64,000 nucleotides of DNA, from positions 119,501-183,500 of the forward strand of contig JAKOGI010001326.1 of NCBI GenBank assembly GCA_029747015.1, written 5' to 3'. Origin of the DNA: Carnegiea gigantea (lineage: Eukaryota > Streptophyta > Magnoliopsida > Caryophyllales > Cactaceae). Below, piece after piece: positions 48,261-60,479 of this stretch (within the stretch, counting starts at the first letter, position 1; each line of letters starts with the position of its first letter). The position numbers were made by a program, and so were the translations under genes. The notes under the pieces are model-generated. The model did not search any database, had not been told where the DNA came from, and was given only the letters and a program-made list of their open reading frames with translations.

Positions 48261-49765
48261 TGTTAGAATGTATAAAGTTTTGATGATAACAAATCCAAGT
48301 GTTGTTGTTGTTGCTCCAAACAGGCTTTCCAAACAGGACCTTACTGCTGTTCTCAATGTATTAAAACTGCTTGACTAATGGTTTATCAAGAACAGGTACT
48401 CAAGTCAGCAATGTAAGAACACCTGTGAGGAACAGGTTCTGTGAGGTGTTTTGAAGCATATCCTGAGAAGTGTTTGAAACATAAGATATGTGCAGCTGTG
48501 ACAAACAGGTTCCGTGCGGTGTTTGAAGCATATTCTGTGAAGTGTTTGCAGCAAAGTCGTTCTACAAGATGACTAGTGGTTACAACAAGATGTCTTGATT
48601 TGATTTGGTTTTATATTTTTAGACTCTTGTTAATATGCCAATTAGAAGGTTTTAATTTACCACTCACTGGAAACGGTTTTGCTTTTCGGAAAAAATTTCG
48701 GATCACCGTTCAGAACAACCCTGAAAACAGGGCGATCAGGGTGTTTTCAGAATAAGCTGCGAAAAACTGCTTTGCACGATTTTTATCTTTTGGATTTTGA
48801 GCAGCTTCTTCAAAGATTTGCAAGAAAGATTTTTCTATGGAGTATCTTATTCTTTACCCTAAAAAACGGTTATCAAAAATCTTAAGGGATTTGCAAAATC
48901 TTTTTGAATAAAAAGAATATCCAATTTTTGGCAAGTGGATAAGGTAGTTGAGAAAAACATGGGCTAGCTGCTGAAAGAACACCGCCTTATGCACGCGGTT
49001 CAGGAAGTGTTTTCAGCTCATGTCACCTTACCCCTTGTAGCTAAAGGATTCTATTTTCTCTAGGATTTTAGTTTCCAAAAATTTCAGAAATAGTTTTTCC
49101 ATCCCTTGTGGGTAAAGGATTCTATATTCTTCAGATTTTTTAGTTTCCAAAAATTTGATGAATTGTGTTCCAAGCACTATAAAAGGCGGCTTCTTACAAT
49201 CTTGGACACATCGGTTTTCAAAGAGAAAAAATCTGAGTTCATGAGCTAAAACATTTGAAAAGAAAACCGAGCCTTGTGAGTGAATTAATTGAGCTTTCAA
49301 AGTTGGCATACTAGGACTTCATTGTACCCTATATTAGCTTAGTTGAGAAGCATTGTAATAGGGTGTTTTTTTCTTTACATTCTTCTTTCACAAGAGTGAG
49401 TAGAGTGTGTGTCCAAATCAAGGGGATTTTGGACATGGGGTAACTTGTCTTAGGGAAGACAGGTTACGTGTGTTACAAGTTGTAACAAGATGTGTTACTA
49501 TTATAACGTGATTAGCCCGTTTAGTGAAGTGTTTAAATCCTACACGAGGTAGGTCGTGGTTTTTAACCTCAGTTGGGCTAGAGGTGTTTTCCACGTAAAA
49601 ATCATGTGTCCATTATTTCCGCATTCAATTTTGTTGGATTTTTGCTTCTGCTTATCTCAGAAACAACCTGTGAGAGCAGGGTCTAAGACTGTTTATCAGC
49701 AACTTGCGAAAATTGGATACCACAATTCACCCCCCTCTTGTGGTTGTGTACTCTTTAATTCAACA
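48261..49765 (+). repeat. 3' LTR of the SIRE-type element
   Basis: 1505 bp, differing from the 5' LTR at about thirty positions, mostly transitions, with two one-base indels. Polyadenylation would occur here. Confidence 0.95.
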
Positions 49766-49770
49766 AGTAT

Positions 49771-51448
49771 TTAACATACACACACATATGAAAAATCCTC
49801 AGAGTCACAAGCGCATGAGTCAAATTACTTAAAAGAGAGCGAATCAAGTTGCTTATCTAAGATCAAATCAAATACTTTGCAAATTGGAACAAATGTTTAC
49901 TTATTCAAACAAATGTTATCACATCTTAATTCAAAGCGGAACTTATAATTTGTTCGAAAATCAAATCTCATTTTTTTCTAGGAGTTTCCAGAATAGAAAC
50001 ATAAATTGTTTTTATAGTGGAATTGAGCTCATGACCTGACACTGTAGACTGCTAATTCCCTAGCAAACACAACGCTCCTATAGACCTTCCAAATACCACT
50101 AAAGGCATGATTACCCAGAAACATAAAACCGTAATAAGCATGAAGCTCCACTAGGCCTATAAATGTTAGCAAGCACGAAGTTCCATTATCCTTACCACAT
50201 ATAAGTAGCGCTTCTGTGGCCCTACATCAAGGTCACATAAATAGAGGTGATCTAAATCCCAATCTAAGACTCATCCCATAAAATACAAAAAACAAAAACT
50301 TATTGTTAACATAACAAAGTAATTTTTCATAATTCATGTTTTTTTATTCGAAATTTCAATTTGAAATGCAATAAAAAAGATATTTGTCTCAGCAATTTGT
50401 ATCTCAAAATAGCTATTATTTGCATTGCCCAAATGTATATATCACATAATTACACTCACACAAGAACATAATACAAATCATATACTTAGTGTTTTCATGA
50501 TTTTAATTAGTCTCAAACTATTTCCACATTTTATTTGATGCTTTAGCTGCCCAACTCAAACATTTCAAACTCCTTAAAATTATCCTTAATCATAAATTAT
50601 GGCTTACAGACACAAACAATCCATAAATATATTTTTAACAACCTAATTTATTGTAAAATTTATAACCCATGAAATACTCATCCAAAATTCGTGAAAATTT
50701 ATAAAGAGTTGTCAAACATCATAAAAAGCATAGAATAAAAATGTGAGAAATTTTCATCAAGTTGATAAGTCATAAAAATTCATATAGTTCAAAATCTATA
50801 TTTAAGATTGATCTTGTTTGTTTTCCTAATTGTTGTCAAGTTATTTCCATACTAAACTATGTTCTACAAGATTATACTATACTTCATAGCATTAGCTCCA
50901 TATAATCATTCATCCATAGGTCATATTATGCTACCAAATGGTTAAATAATTACAATAGAATTTAGCATAAGTGGGTTTCTACTTGTTAAATTTGGATGTT
51001 TCTAATTATTCAATTTAATCTAAAACGTCATATTCTTAAGTTAGATTTTATTGGTGAACCAACTTGAATTTTAGTAAGAGAGAAATGGAAGAATTTACCC
51101 ACCTTAACAAGTCAAAATTTTACTAGCTTTTCTTCTCCTTGTTCTTTCCCATTCTCCTCAACCCAAGCCTAATCCCCTTATTTTGGCTGTATGAAACAAA
51201 TGTGGAGAGGGGGTTGTTTCTAGTTTACTTGTAAATCACAAACCATTTAGAAATTAACAAGTAATGACCAACTTCACGAAGTGTTTGTTAGTAGCTTAGC
51301 TAGCTCATGACAAGAAATCATTCTTATCCTAAATAAGCCATTTTAAACCTAAATTAGTCAAATAAGACTACAAATGAGTGTGAGATAATCCCTTGTTGAT
51401 GCACCTAGCTCTTTTCCTTCCTCTTCCCCCCCCTTTTTGTTGGGGCAA
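49771..51448 (-). repeat. 3' LTR of the gypsy element, segment C
   Basis: Aligns with 54570-56190 throughout (for example AACAAATGTTTA, TAGTGGAATTGAGCT, GAGTGTGAGA), with moderate divergence and small indels. Flanked by the SIRE on the left and the Helitron-like insert on the right. Confidence 0.85.
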
Positions 51449-52781
51449 TCTATATAACTATATATAAAATTGAGTGATAGCATATGGGATTGACATTGGA
51501 TAACTTAGATAACGTTGAAAGGTGAGATTGTGAGTTGTTATTAGTTTACTTTGTCTTACATTTACTAATAAAATTTATTGGTGATTTTTTCCATGTTAAA
51601 AGTGCTCATTATTGCATGCATTTATATGCATGCATTTTAACAAATCCCATTAATTTCCATCAAAAAAACCCAACTTTCTTCCATTTTTCTATTTGGTAAA
51701 AACTGCTAAAACTTGAAATTGAGGAGTAAGACAATATTTTCTTTTTGGTGTAATTTTATCATGTGGGTACAACAAGAGTGATATCAATGGGTGATATTTT
51801 CAAGTGGAATTTGATGTTGAGCTGGCAAATTATTATTGGTTGATTTTTTTCTTTTTTTAATTCAATATTTATACTTATTATTTATGATTTAAAATTAAAA
51901 ATATTTTAATATTTTCTTTGACATTTTATTCGGAGCTTTTAGTTCAGCATGAGCTTTTAAAATTGGTTTGACCATAATAACTTCCAAAATGTATGAGTTA
52001 CAATTATTGTATTAATGCCTTCATCAATTCTTTATAATTTTGAAACAAATATTGATTGCTTGGCTTTAAAGTCTTGAAACTTATGCAAAGAAGTACTGTT
52101 TGCAATCACCCTTTGAAAGAGCAAGCCATGCAATATTTCTATACGTTTACATATTATAATACTAGTAAAATACAATTTCTTAGAGAGATATTTGATTGAT
52201 AATCTATATGTTTCTAGCTTTATATCTTAAGTATTGAGTAAGAGGTTGGTTGAGGGTCCTTTGTACTCCATCCAAAGAGGATCCACAATGCACAGTCAAA
52301 TATTATCACAAATTAAGATTTTATATATCAAATATCAGTCTGTATTCTCTCCATCATTACTCTGTAATCTCTCATTCTTTTTCATTTTTATTGGGTTTAC
52401 CCTTTTAGATTTTCATGCTATTTTTTAAAAACAATTTGACTTGTAATATCTTATCATTTTTTTTTCATTTTTATTATTCTCACCCTTTTGGATTTTCATA
52501 CCCAAAGTTTTTACTTTTGAAAAAATTTAGTTATCGGTAAAACCTATTTGTTTTAAATATAGCATTAAAATACTCAAACATGTTTAACTATAATGTAAAA
52601 CTTTTTTTCATATTTATTATATTCTATGATTAACATATTATACATCTGCATCAACTTATAATTTTTTGGGTAATCCAATATTTATAGAGCAAAATTTTTA
52701 AATAAGCGAGATAACTTTTTTTTGGTTCAAATGAGCCACAAAAACAGTATGGGGGGAGGGAGAATCGAACCTGAGACCTAG
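51449..52781 (+). mobile_element. Candidate Helitron inserted in the gypsy 3' LTR
   Basis: Begins TCTATATAACTATATATAAAA after an A and ends CTAG before a T. The sister LTR at about 56190-56200 lacks it and joins the flanks exactly (GGGACAA / TGCTAATTATAG). TC...CTAG with an A-T target is the Helitron signature. No 3' hairpin is convincing, and no Rep/helicase frame exists, so the call is moderate. Confidence 0.55.
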
Positions 52782-52935
52782 TGTTAATTATAATTTGGGT
52801 TACCAGTACAAATCATATTAATATTAGGGCCATTTAACTATAAGTTAGTTTGAAAGTAATATATCTACATACAAGGACTAATCACATATTTACATGCAAG
52901 ATGTAGGTTAGTAGGTAAAGCTTCAAGGTGTTACG
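52782..52935 (-). repeat. 3' LTR of the gypsy element, segment D
   Basis: Matches 56197-56347 (TTAATTATAATTTGGGTTAC; AAATATGTGATTAGTCC type). Its minus-strand start at 52935 follows the polypurine tract. Confidence 0.85.
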
Positions 52936-52955
52936 TCCTTCCCCCTTTAAAAAAA
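52936..52955 (-). other. Polypurine tract of the gypsy element
   Basis: The minus strand reads TTTTTTTTAAAGGGGGAAGG immediately before the 3' LTR. The sequence before it, TTTCGAGGACGAAAC, is the usual end of plant gypsy pol regions. Confidence 0.75.
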
Positions 52956-52959
52956 AGTT

Positions 52960-53960
52960 TCGTCCTCGAAACTTGATATACCTAGATTTCTGACTTATTA
53001 GCCTTCGCTTCTTTTCTGATGGCCACACGTCATGTATTCTTCCTAAAACCATTAAACTCTTTCCTGTATCCTTTGTTGTATCCTTACCAAAATCTTTGGC
53101 TGGAACTTTCCTTAGCCCTCCATCTAAGGGCAATTGGCTATGTAATTGTCTTGACTGCCACAATGAAAGCAATGCTTCTCTGGACGCTAACATTATTTTC
53201 CGTGTGGAAGCCATCATAAAATTTGCACAACTCCTTGTCTACGGAGTTTCAGTCCCTTCTTTCTTTGTATTGTTGGGGTCAACCTTGAAATTCTTATTAT
53301 CTGCACCCTCAAATTTCCTCTTTTTTGAAGTTGTATCATTTGCCCTGCCTTCCTTCAAATTTTTCTCAACCCTAAACGCGTTTTAATGCACATCTTGGTA
53401 TCTAGTGAATGTTTGTGATGCTAATCCCTTGTGAGTTCTCCAATCTGATCCATCTTTGAACCTTTTAGCTTTTCTCTGCTCTGCACCTACCAATAGTTTT
53501 CTAAATCGACTAAGTTTAATAAATTTTGTGGAATATTTCATCTTCTTTCCTTATTGTAAAGCTGCAAATTCTACTTCTTCTTCCCTTCGCACATCCCTAG
53601 GATCTTATTACTCATTCAATTTGTCTTTCAGTTTCTCCCAGGTTAATGGATTCACTTTTTCATGCTCAATACTTGACTTTACTAAATCCCGCCAATGATA
53701 AGCTTCCCCAACGAATAAATGGGTAGCTAGCCCAGCCTTTTATTCTTTTGGAGATTGCATAGTCTTGAAAATCTTCCCAATTTCTCCTACCAACTCATCT
53801 AATTTGGAAGGGTCAACACTACCTCTAAATTTCAAGGGTTGTAGTTTAAGGAACTTATTAAGGAGGGTTTTTCCTATCATAGGACCAATTCTATTTCCTC
53901 CCTTGTTAAAACCACTCCCTATTTCTCCTGTAGCCATCGAAAGGAGTCAACTATTAGCAG
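52960..53960 (-). pseudogene. gypsy gag remnant, pol deleted
   Basis: The minus-strand path starts near 53937 (MATGEIGSGFNKGG; KFLKLQPLKFRGSVDPSK; ELVGEIGKIFKTMQ), continues in another frame with THLFVGEAYHWRDLVKSS, and near 53160 shows a knuckle-like CFHC...DNYIANCP. It jumps directly to the 3'-end words KFRGRNFF near 52970. Stops and shifts abound. The core resembles Retrotrans_gag. Protease, RT and integrase are absent. Confidence 0.75.
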
Positions 53961-54087
53961 GAAAGAAGATTTAGTAAACTAAATACCATGTGAAATACCA
54001 AAATTAAGCTTGACGCATCCAGTCACATAAACACGTATATGCATAATTATACAAATTGTAAATTACTACGCACACAAAACCTATAAG

Positions 54088-54101
54088 TTGCTCCAACACT
54101 A
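54088..54101 (-). other. Degenerate primer site of the gypsy element
   Basis: Just inside the 5' LTR end, the minus strand reads ACTAGTGTTGGAGC, compatible with a mutated TGGTATCAGAGC (8 of 12 identical, the rest transitions). Weak on its own. Confidence 0.35.
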
Positions 54102-54105
54102 GTTC

Positions 54106-56347
54106 TGTAACATGCCACCTTAAGCAGACAGATGCTTCACAGCCGTGGACGTCTAACTAGCACATATACAAGTACCTTGTCGATATTGTTATTTTTTTAA
54201 TTTTGATTTATTTAACCCTTGAACGAAGTGGCACATAGCTTAACACAGTTTGGCTAGATTTAGGTTAGCTATTCTAAATATACTCTTTATTCAAATTCAC
54301 ATAAACATCCCAAAGATCATTACATAGTTCATATGACATATGGTCACTTTCATTTACAAGACAACCATCAATATGATGAGAAGACAATATAAACAAGCAA
54401 AGCTAGCTTCCAAGTTCAGCTCCCAAGTAGTGCTTGAGCACTAACCTTCTTAGTTACTCCTTAACTTACTTCCAATACTTGAAAAATGGTAAAATCATGA
54501 GTTCCCCGACCCTAGCAACCAAATTTTGCCAGCTACTTCTTTTATATTTTACTTTAAGCGTTAGCAGTCTAACATACACCCATATACAAAAATCCTCAAA
54601 GTCACAAGCACATGAGTCAAAGCACTTAAAGAGCACAATTCAAATTGCTCATCCAAGGTCAAATGAAATTATGCAAGTTGGGAACAAATGTTTATTGATT
54701 CAAACAAATGTAATCACACTTTGATTCAAAAGCAGAACTTATTAATTGCTCAAAAATCATATCTCACTTCCTTTCCAGGGGTTGCCAAAACAGGAACATA
54801 AGTCGTTTTTTTATAGTGGAATTGAGCTTACTACCTGACACTGCAGACTACTGATTATCTAGCAAGTACAATTTTTCATTAGGCCTACCAAGTACCACTA
54901 GGGGACAGAAACATAAATCTTTGGCAAGCACATAGCCCTACTAGGCCTACAAATGTTAGCAACCACGAAGTTCTGCTAACCCTTCCACACATAAGTAGCG
55001 CTTTTATGGGCATAGCTAAAGGGTCACATAAACAAAACTAATTTAAGTGCAAATCTAAGACTCATCCCACAAAATACAGAAAATAAAAACTCATTGTTAA
55101 CACAATAAAGTTGTTTCCCATAATTTATATATTTTTCTTCAACATGTCAATTCGAAATGCAATACAACAATATTTAACTCAACAATTTGTAACTCAAAAT
55201 AGCTAATTGCATAATTCAATTGCATATATAACCTAATTATACTCACATTGGAACATACAAATCATATCCATGGTGTTTCTATGAATTTGATTAGTCTCAA
55301 ACTATTCCCACAGTTTATTTAATGCTTTCATGGCACTGCTTGAACATTTTAAGGCCCCGAAAACTATTTTTAATTAGAAACAACGTATAAATACAAACCA
55401 TCTACAAATATATTTTGAATAGCCTAATTTATTGCAAAATTCATAAGTCATGAAGAAAGTTGTCAAAAATTATGAAGAACCTATAGTAAAAATGTGAGAA
55501 ATCTTTATCTAGTCTATAATTCATAATAATTCATGCAATAAACAAAAACAACACAAATTCGGAATCTATATTTATAATTCATCTTGTTTGTTTTCCTAAT
55601 TCTTTCAACCTAATTCCATAATAAACTTAGTTATACAAGGTCAACACCACATAATCACGCATCTATAGCTCATATTATGCAATCAAATATTCAAATAATT
55701 GCAACAAAACTTACTATGAGTGGGTTTCTGCTTGTTAAATTTAGGCATTTCTGATCCTTCAATTAATTTAAAGCATCATATTATTGAGTTGATTTTGTTA
55801 GGGAATCCAATTAAAGTTTAGGAAGAGAGAGATGAAAGAAATTACTCACCTTAACAAGTCAAATTTTCACTAACTTTTTTTTCTTCTCCTTGTTCTTTCC
55901 CCTTTTCCTCAACCCAAGCCCAACCCCCCTGGCTGTGTGAAACAAATGGAAAAGGGCGAGGCTGGTTCTAGTTTAATTATAAATCATAAACCATTCGGAA
56001 AATAACAAATAATGACCAACTTGACAAAGTAAGTGTTCGTTAATGGCTTAGCTAGATTATGACAAGATATCATTTTTATCCTAAATTAATGATTCTTATC
56101 CTTAATTAGCCAAACAAAGATTATGAATGAGTGTGAGACATAATCTCATGCTGACGCATCCACCACTTTTCCTTTTTTTTTTTTTTGGGACAATGCTAAT
56201 TATAGTTTGGGTTATTGGTACTAATCTTATTAATATCAAGGCAATTTACCTAAAAATTAGGTCCAAAATAAAATATTTAAAGACAAGGATAAATCACATA
56301 TTTACACACAAGAAGTAGGTCAATAGCTAAAGGTTCGAGGTATTACA
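54106..56347 (-). repeat. 5' LTR of the gypsy element
   Basis: 2242 bp, uninterrupted, and so a reference for reconstructing the order of the split 3' LTR. It also supplies the empty sites of the LINE and Helitron-like insertions. Open frames inside (54434-54724, 56127-56318) are chance. Confidence 0.88.
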
Positions 56348-56352
56348 GGTAA

Positions 56353-57282
56353 TATCAAAAGTGGTAATATCATATAATCTGAGGTGTTATTATAATGTTT
56401 ACCATCAAAATCTATAGGCATTATTTGATAATATTGGTAATGGAAATTTAGTATAATACATTATTGTCATATTTTCAATTTAATGCATACAGACATCATT
56501 TTAATTATTTAAATATTTTTCACAGTCACATGTCCCAAAAAGAGAGTAAAAAAACCCCAAACTTTGATACACAATAAGTTAAGATCATAACCATATTCCC
56601 TCATATGATTTGAATATCTTAACTGTGCTATAATATTTATTACAAGAATACATCGTCGGACAATACAATGCCACATATTCTTATTTCCTCAAGATATCTT
56701 TATATGTGCCATTGTTTATACTATAGATTTACTTAGACAACGTCAAGCTAGAACTTTTCTAACATAATGCATGATGTTTTTTGATAAAAATTATCACGCA
56801 TGATTTTTGGTAGAATACATTATTGAAATTTAATGAATTATCTTATAATATCTTCTACTAATAGCGATGGATTTTTTTTTTAAAAAGGCAAATTATTTAA
56901 GACTGACATGCATCAAAAAATTAGGAGATTTTGTTTTGTTTTTCTATGATCATGCAATGCATAAAAAAATTTTAAATTTTTAAAATTGTAATAAATATAC
57001 ATAAAATGATTAGTAAGTTATATTTTTAATTCATGTAATTTGTTGAAAAATTATTTAAGCATTTGCTAAAAAAAATTACATTATTTTTTTTAAGGTAACT
57101 GGAAAACCTCTCTCAGAATTATTTTGTAAATGGAAAAAATAAGAATCAATTTATAACATCTGAAACTTATTGTGAATTTCCTACTGCTTTTTGTTTTAAT
57201 GTTAACTGGGTACAATAATGTAACGTAATTCATGAATTATTCATTATTCATGTAATAAATTATTTGTGGTAAGATCACAAAG
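56353..57282. other. AT-rich intergenic sequence
   Basis: No gene or recognised element. Confidence 0.5.
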
Positions 57283-57324
57283 GTGTAGTCGTAGTAGTGG
57301 TGGTGGTGGTGGTAGTAGTAGTAC

Positions 57325-57402
<78 letters not shown>
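57283..57402. repeat. GTA/GGT and AAT trinucleotide microsatellite
   Basis: (GTA/GTC)n, (GGT)n, (AGT)n then about thirty AAT units. It continues briefly after 60479, so the Helitron lies inside the repeat. The minus-strand frame of poly-Tyr is an artefact. Confidence 0.97.
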
Positions 57403-57403
<1 letters not shown>

Positions 57404-60400
57404 CTATACTATATAATAAAAGCAATGTTGTGATGATGTGAAATTTTCTTGCATTCTTATTAATTAGAGATTTTGAACCCTTTGATTCATTCTCTCTCCT
57501 CATCACAACCATCAGACTGTTGAAAATAATTAATTTCTAATTTTCAAATCTCTCACATAGCAATAAGGAAATAATCGTAAGAAAGTATTATCTCATGAAA
57601 TATAATTCCATAATTGTGGAAATAAAGATTATGGAGTATTTTTTTCTAAAAGGAAAGAATTATGGAGTAATTAGTGACTATCAAAATTATAAAAAAATAT
57701 CCTCCTTAAACCTTCTGAATTCATTCTCTGTCTTTATCACAACCACTAGATTGTAGAAAAAATTAATTTATAATTTTAAAATTTGTCTCAGAGCAATAGA
57801 GAAAAAAAATCATTAACGACGATGAAAATGATCCTAGGAAAGTATAATCTCATGAAGTATAATTCCGCAATGGTGGAAAAAATCATTAACAACTAAGGAA
57901 ATTATTCTAGGAAAGTATAATCTCAGGAAGTATAATTCCATAATGATGGAAACAAAGATTATGGGGTGACTTTTTTCCCCATGAAAGAAAGAATTATAGA
58001 GTAATAAATTATGAAGTAGTTAGTAACTAATAACTATGGAATTTTGGTATAAAAAATATATCATTCTTGAATATTCAATATTAGTATAAATAGTCAAGTA
58101 GTTCCTACTCCTATAAAATTATACATTAGAATATTTCTCCTAGATGAAAACAATTCTACCGTCTTACACATTGTTCATGTGTATCAAAGTGATTTTTTTT
58201 ACCACACTTCCAGATATATAATAAACTATCGTTCCCTTCCTCATATCGTTATTTGTATTAATTTCTTAATTAGTTTGCAAGTGACCTCATCTTTTTTTTT
58301 GTAATTAGTCGTTTCAAAATTCTTAATTGTATTTGATTGAAATTTTTGTACTTTTTTGTTGTAATTCCTCCTATATGTGCCTTAATTTTCTTTTCTCAAT
58401 ATTTAATCTTTCACTAATTAACGCTATCATTGATCTCTTGCTATGATTCATAATCTCACTTTTTTAGGTATAGTTTTTGTCAAGCTTGGTTAATAGTGCT
58501 GGTGTTTGGTTTAATTCATTTATATTCTTAATTATTTGCGTCCAAGTTATAACTTAGGTTAAAATTTTTTTGCTTATATTATATTATATTATATTATATT
58601 GTATTAGTAACTTAATTGTGTTTAGGTTCTTTCATGTTTTATTTATGTTGTTGATTTATGGGTTTTTTCTTTTTTTAAAAGGAAAAATCTAATAATTTGA
58701 TCCTCTTACTTGGTGTTTGCAAATTTTTAATGGAAACAGCAATGCAAACTGTTTCACATGTATCTAAATCGTTGGGTGACCTATTTATCATTAATTAAAC
58801 AATTTCAAATTTCTATACTACAAATTATAATATGATTTGCGTAATTTCAAACGTTAGTATTAAGATATATAAAAGCAACCACAAAATTTGACTTCCTTTT
58901 TATATATGTAGATATGAGTGTAGTCCTTCATATCTTCAAAAGTTTTGCTATTTTGCAAATTGAGTGAGGTGGTCAAGTTGGGGTTTAGAACAATATGGAG
59001 AGGGTGTTGGGGGGATTTCGCTGGGTTAGGAACCCTAGCAATAAGGCCAAATTGCATGAGTGACACATGGAATGGGTTTAATATTAAAAAGTTGATCCTA
59101 ATTTATAAAGTCTTTAGAACAAGTTTAGCTTATTGAATTCACCTTCAAAATATGCCACCAACATTAAAAAATGTAACTTGTTAGTTTTTTCTTTAAAATC
59201 ATCGTAAACGTTCAATACTACATGCATAATTGAATCAATGTAATTTTTTGTTTCCATTGTTCAGTTAGAAACTATAATGCAAGCTTGAATATTTCCATTG
59301 TTTAGTTGGAAATTATGATACATGATTGAATACTATTTTTATATATTTTTAATCATGACATATACTCGATACTATAATGGATGCTTGAATCAATGTAATG
59401 GTTTTTGTTGTTTAGTTAAATACTGTAATGCATTCTTAAATACTATTTCTAGGTTCTTTTAACAAATCATGACAAATGTTCAAAATCACTAATCATATCA
59501 TATGGTTAACCTAGATGCAAATCATAAGGAAAGGGCATAGAAAATTTTAATTTCTTGGGTTTTTTATTTGAAAATCATGTGTTAATTGAGATTTTGATGG
59601 GTCCTTCTGATTTCAAGAAATAAAATAACCCCATTTAGGTTAACTAATCAGATGATCAAATTTGAAAATACTATTTTTGGGGTTTTTAAATTATGGGCTA
59701 ACTAAACAGACGGTCAGAACTCTATGGGCAATATGCTGCAACTAATTATGTTCCTTGATTTAACTAGAATATTGATCTTACTACATATACATGCGTCTTT
59801 CTATTAACTAATTCTCTTTTCTTTTGAGAGGGGACAACTCATATAAATTGTTAGGTAATTTTACATCAATAGACCCAGCTACCATATATGATACTTTTTA
59901 TTACTTTTCTAAATCTATCCACTTTTTCCACAGTCCCCCCCCCCCAAAAAAATTTGCATAATTCAAATCACGTAAAATCAATGAATCTGTCGTCCTAAAT
60001 CTACAACAACTCATTTGTGCTGCAACTCATGAATTAAATAGAACACTAAACTTGGGGAGATATGTTGTCTAAAGAAGAATTTAATGACATATTTTCCAAC
60101 TGAAGGCCACCTAGCTTCATGATTTCAAAAGGAGGAGCATAAGCACTTCATGGATGGCTAATTTTGATGTAGCATAACTACATATTGAGCTAGCTTGAAT
60201 GAAATTATGACCAGAATAGATCTATCTTCAACGATAAAAATTCCCTAAAAGAAAAAGATAAAAGGTGTATAAATAATATAACACTAAAAACTTCTAATTG
60301 TAGTAACTAAGCTTATTAAATTTTTATAGTGAGAATTTATTTCTACTTATAATGATATGACTTACTAAGCAACTTATTTGTCTCTTATTTTCTAAATAAT

Positions 60401-60478
60401 AATAGCAACTCTGTGTTTTTGCTAAACAACTTATTGTCCATTTTATAAATTACCGTGCAAAGTACGGGTCTATACTAG
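57403..60478 (+). mobile_element. Non-autonomous Helitron (3076 bp)
   Basis: 5' end TCTATACTATATAATAAAAG after A57402. The 3' end has the hairpin CCGTGC-AAA-GTACGG (60453-60467), then GTCTATACTAG followed by T60479. This is the standard plant Helitron terminal structure, inserted between A and T without duplication. No Rep/helicase coding capacity. Internal diverged repeats of AGGAAAGTATAATCTCATGA occur near 57575, 57835 and 57910, and a (TTATA)n run near 58575. Confidence 0.9.
60453..60467 (+). other. Helitron 3' hairpin
   Basis: CCGTGCAAAGTACGG: a six-base stem with one G-T wobble and an AAA loop, eleven bases from the terminal CTAG. Confidence 0.85.
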
Positions 60479-60479
60479 T

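Larger units (their letters stand above)
38789..49765 (+). mobile_element. SIRE/Maximus-type Ty1-copia retrotransposon
   Basis: Two 1505-bp LTRs (38789-40293, 48261-49765) begin TGTTAG and end CA. Target duplication AGTAT flanks them (38784-38788, 49766-49770). PBS is at 40296 and PPT at about 48247-48259. Order: gag, pol (protease, integrase, RT, RNase H), then an extra 3' ORF, as in the SIRE lineage. By eye the LTRs differ at about thirty positions (roughly 2%), so insertion is recent. Pol is fully open, but gag, the gag-pol junction and the third ORF carry lesions. Confidence 0.95.
34259..56347 (-). mobile_element. Ty3-gypsy element with a nested insertion stack
   Basis: Terminal bases TGTAAC (34259) and TATTACA (ending 56347) are flanked by the same five bases GGTAA (34254-34258 and 56348-56352). 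5' LTR: 54106-56347. 3' LTR: 34259-34481 + 38486-38788 + 49771-51448 + 52782-52935, split by a LINE, a SIRE-type copia element and a Helitron-like insert. Removing the inserts leaves two LTRs of about 2.24 and 2.36 kb that align in order. The internal region is only about 1.2 kb with a broken gag, so pol was deleted or never present. Confidence 0.88.

Noticed and set aside
53019..53974. Plus-strand frames of 65-96 residues
   Set aside because: They are antisense to the recognisable gypsy gag remnant.
57324..57512. Poly-tyrosine open frame
   Set aside because: Translation of the AAT microsatellite and the Helitron start.
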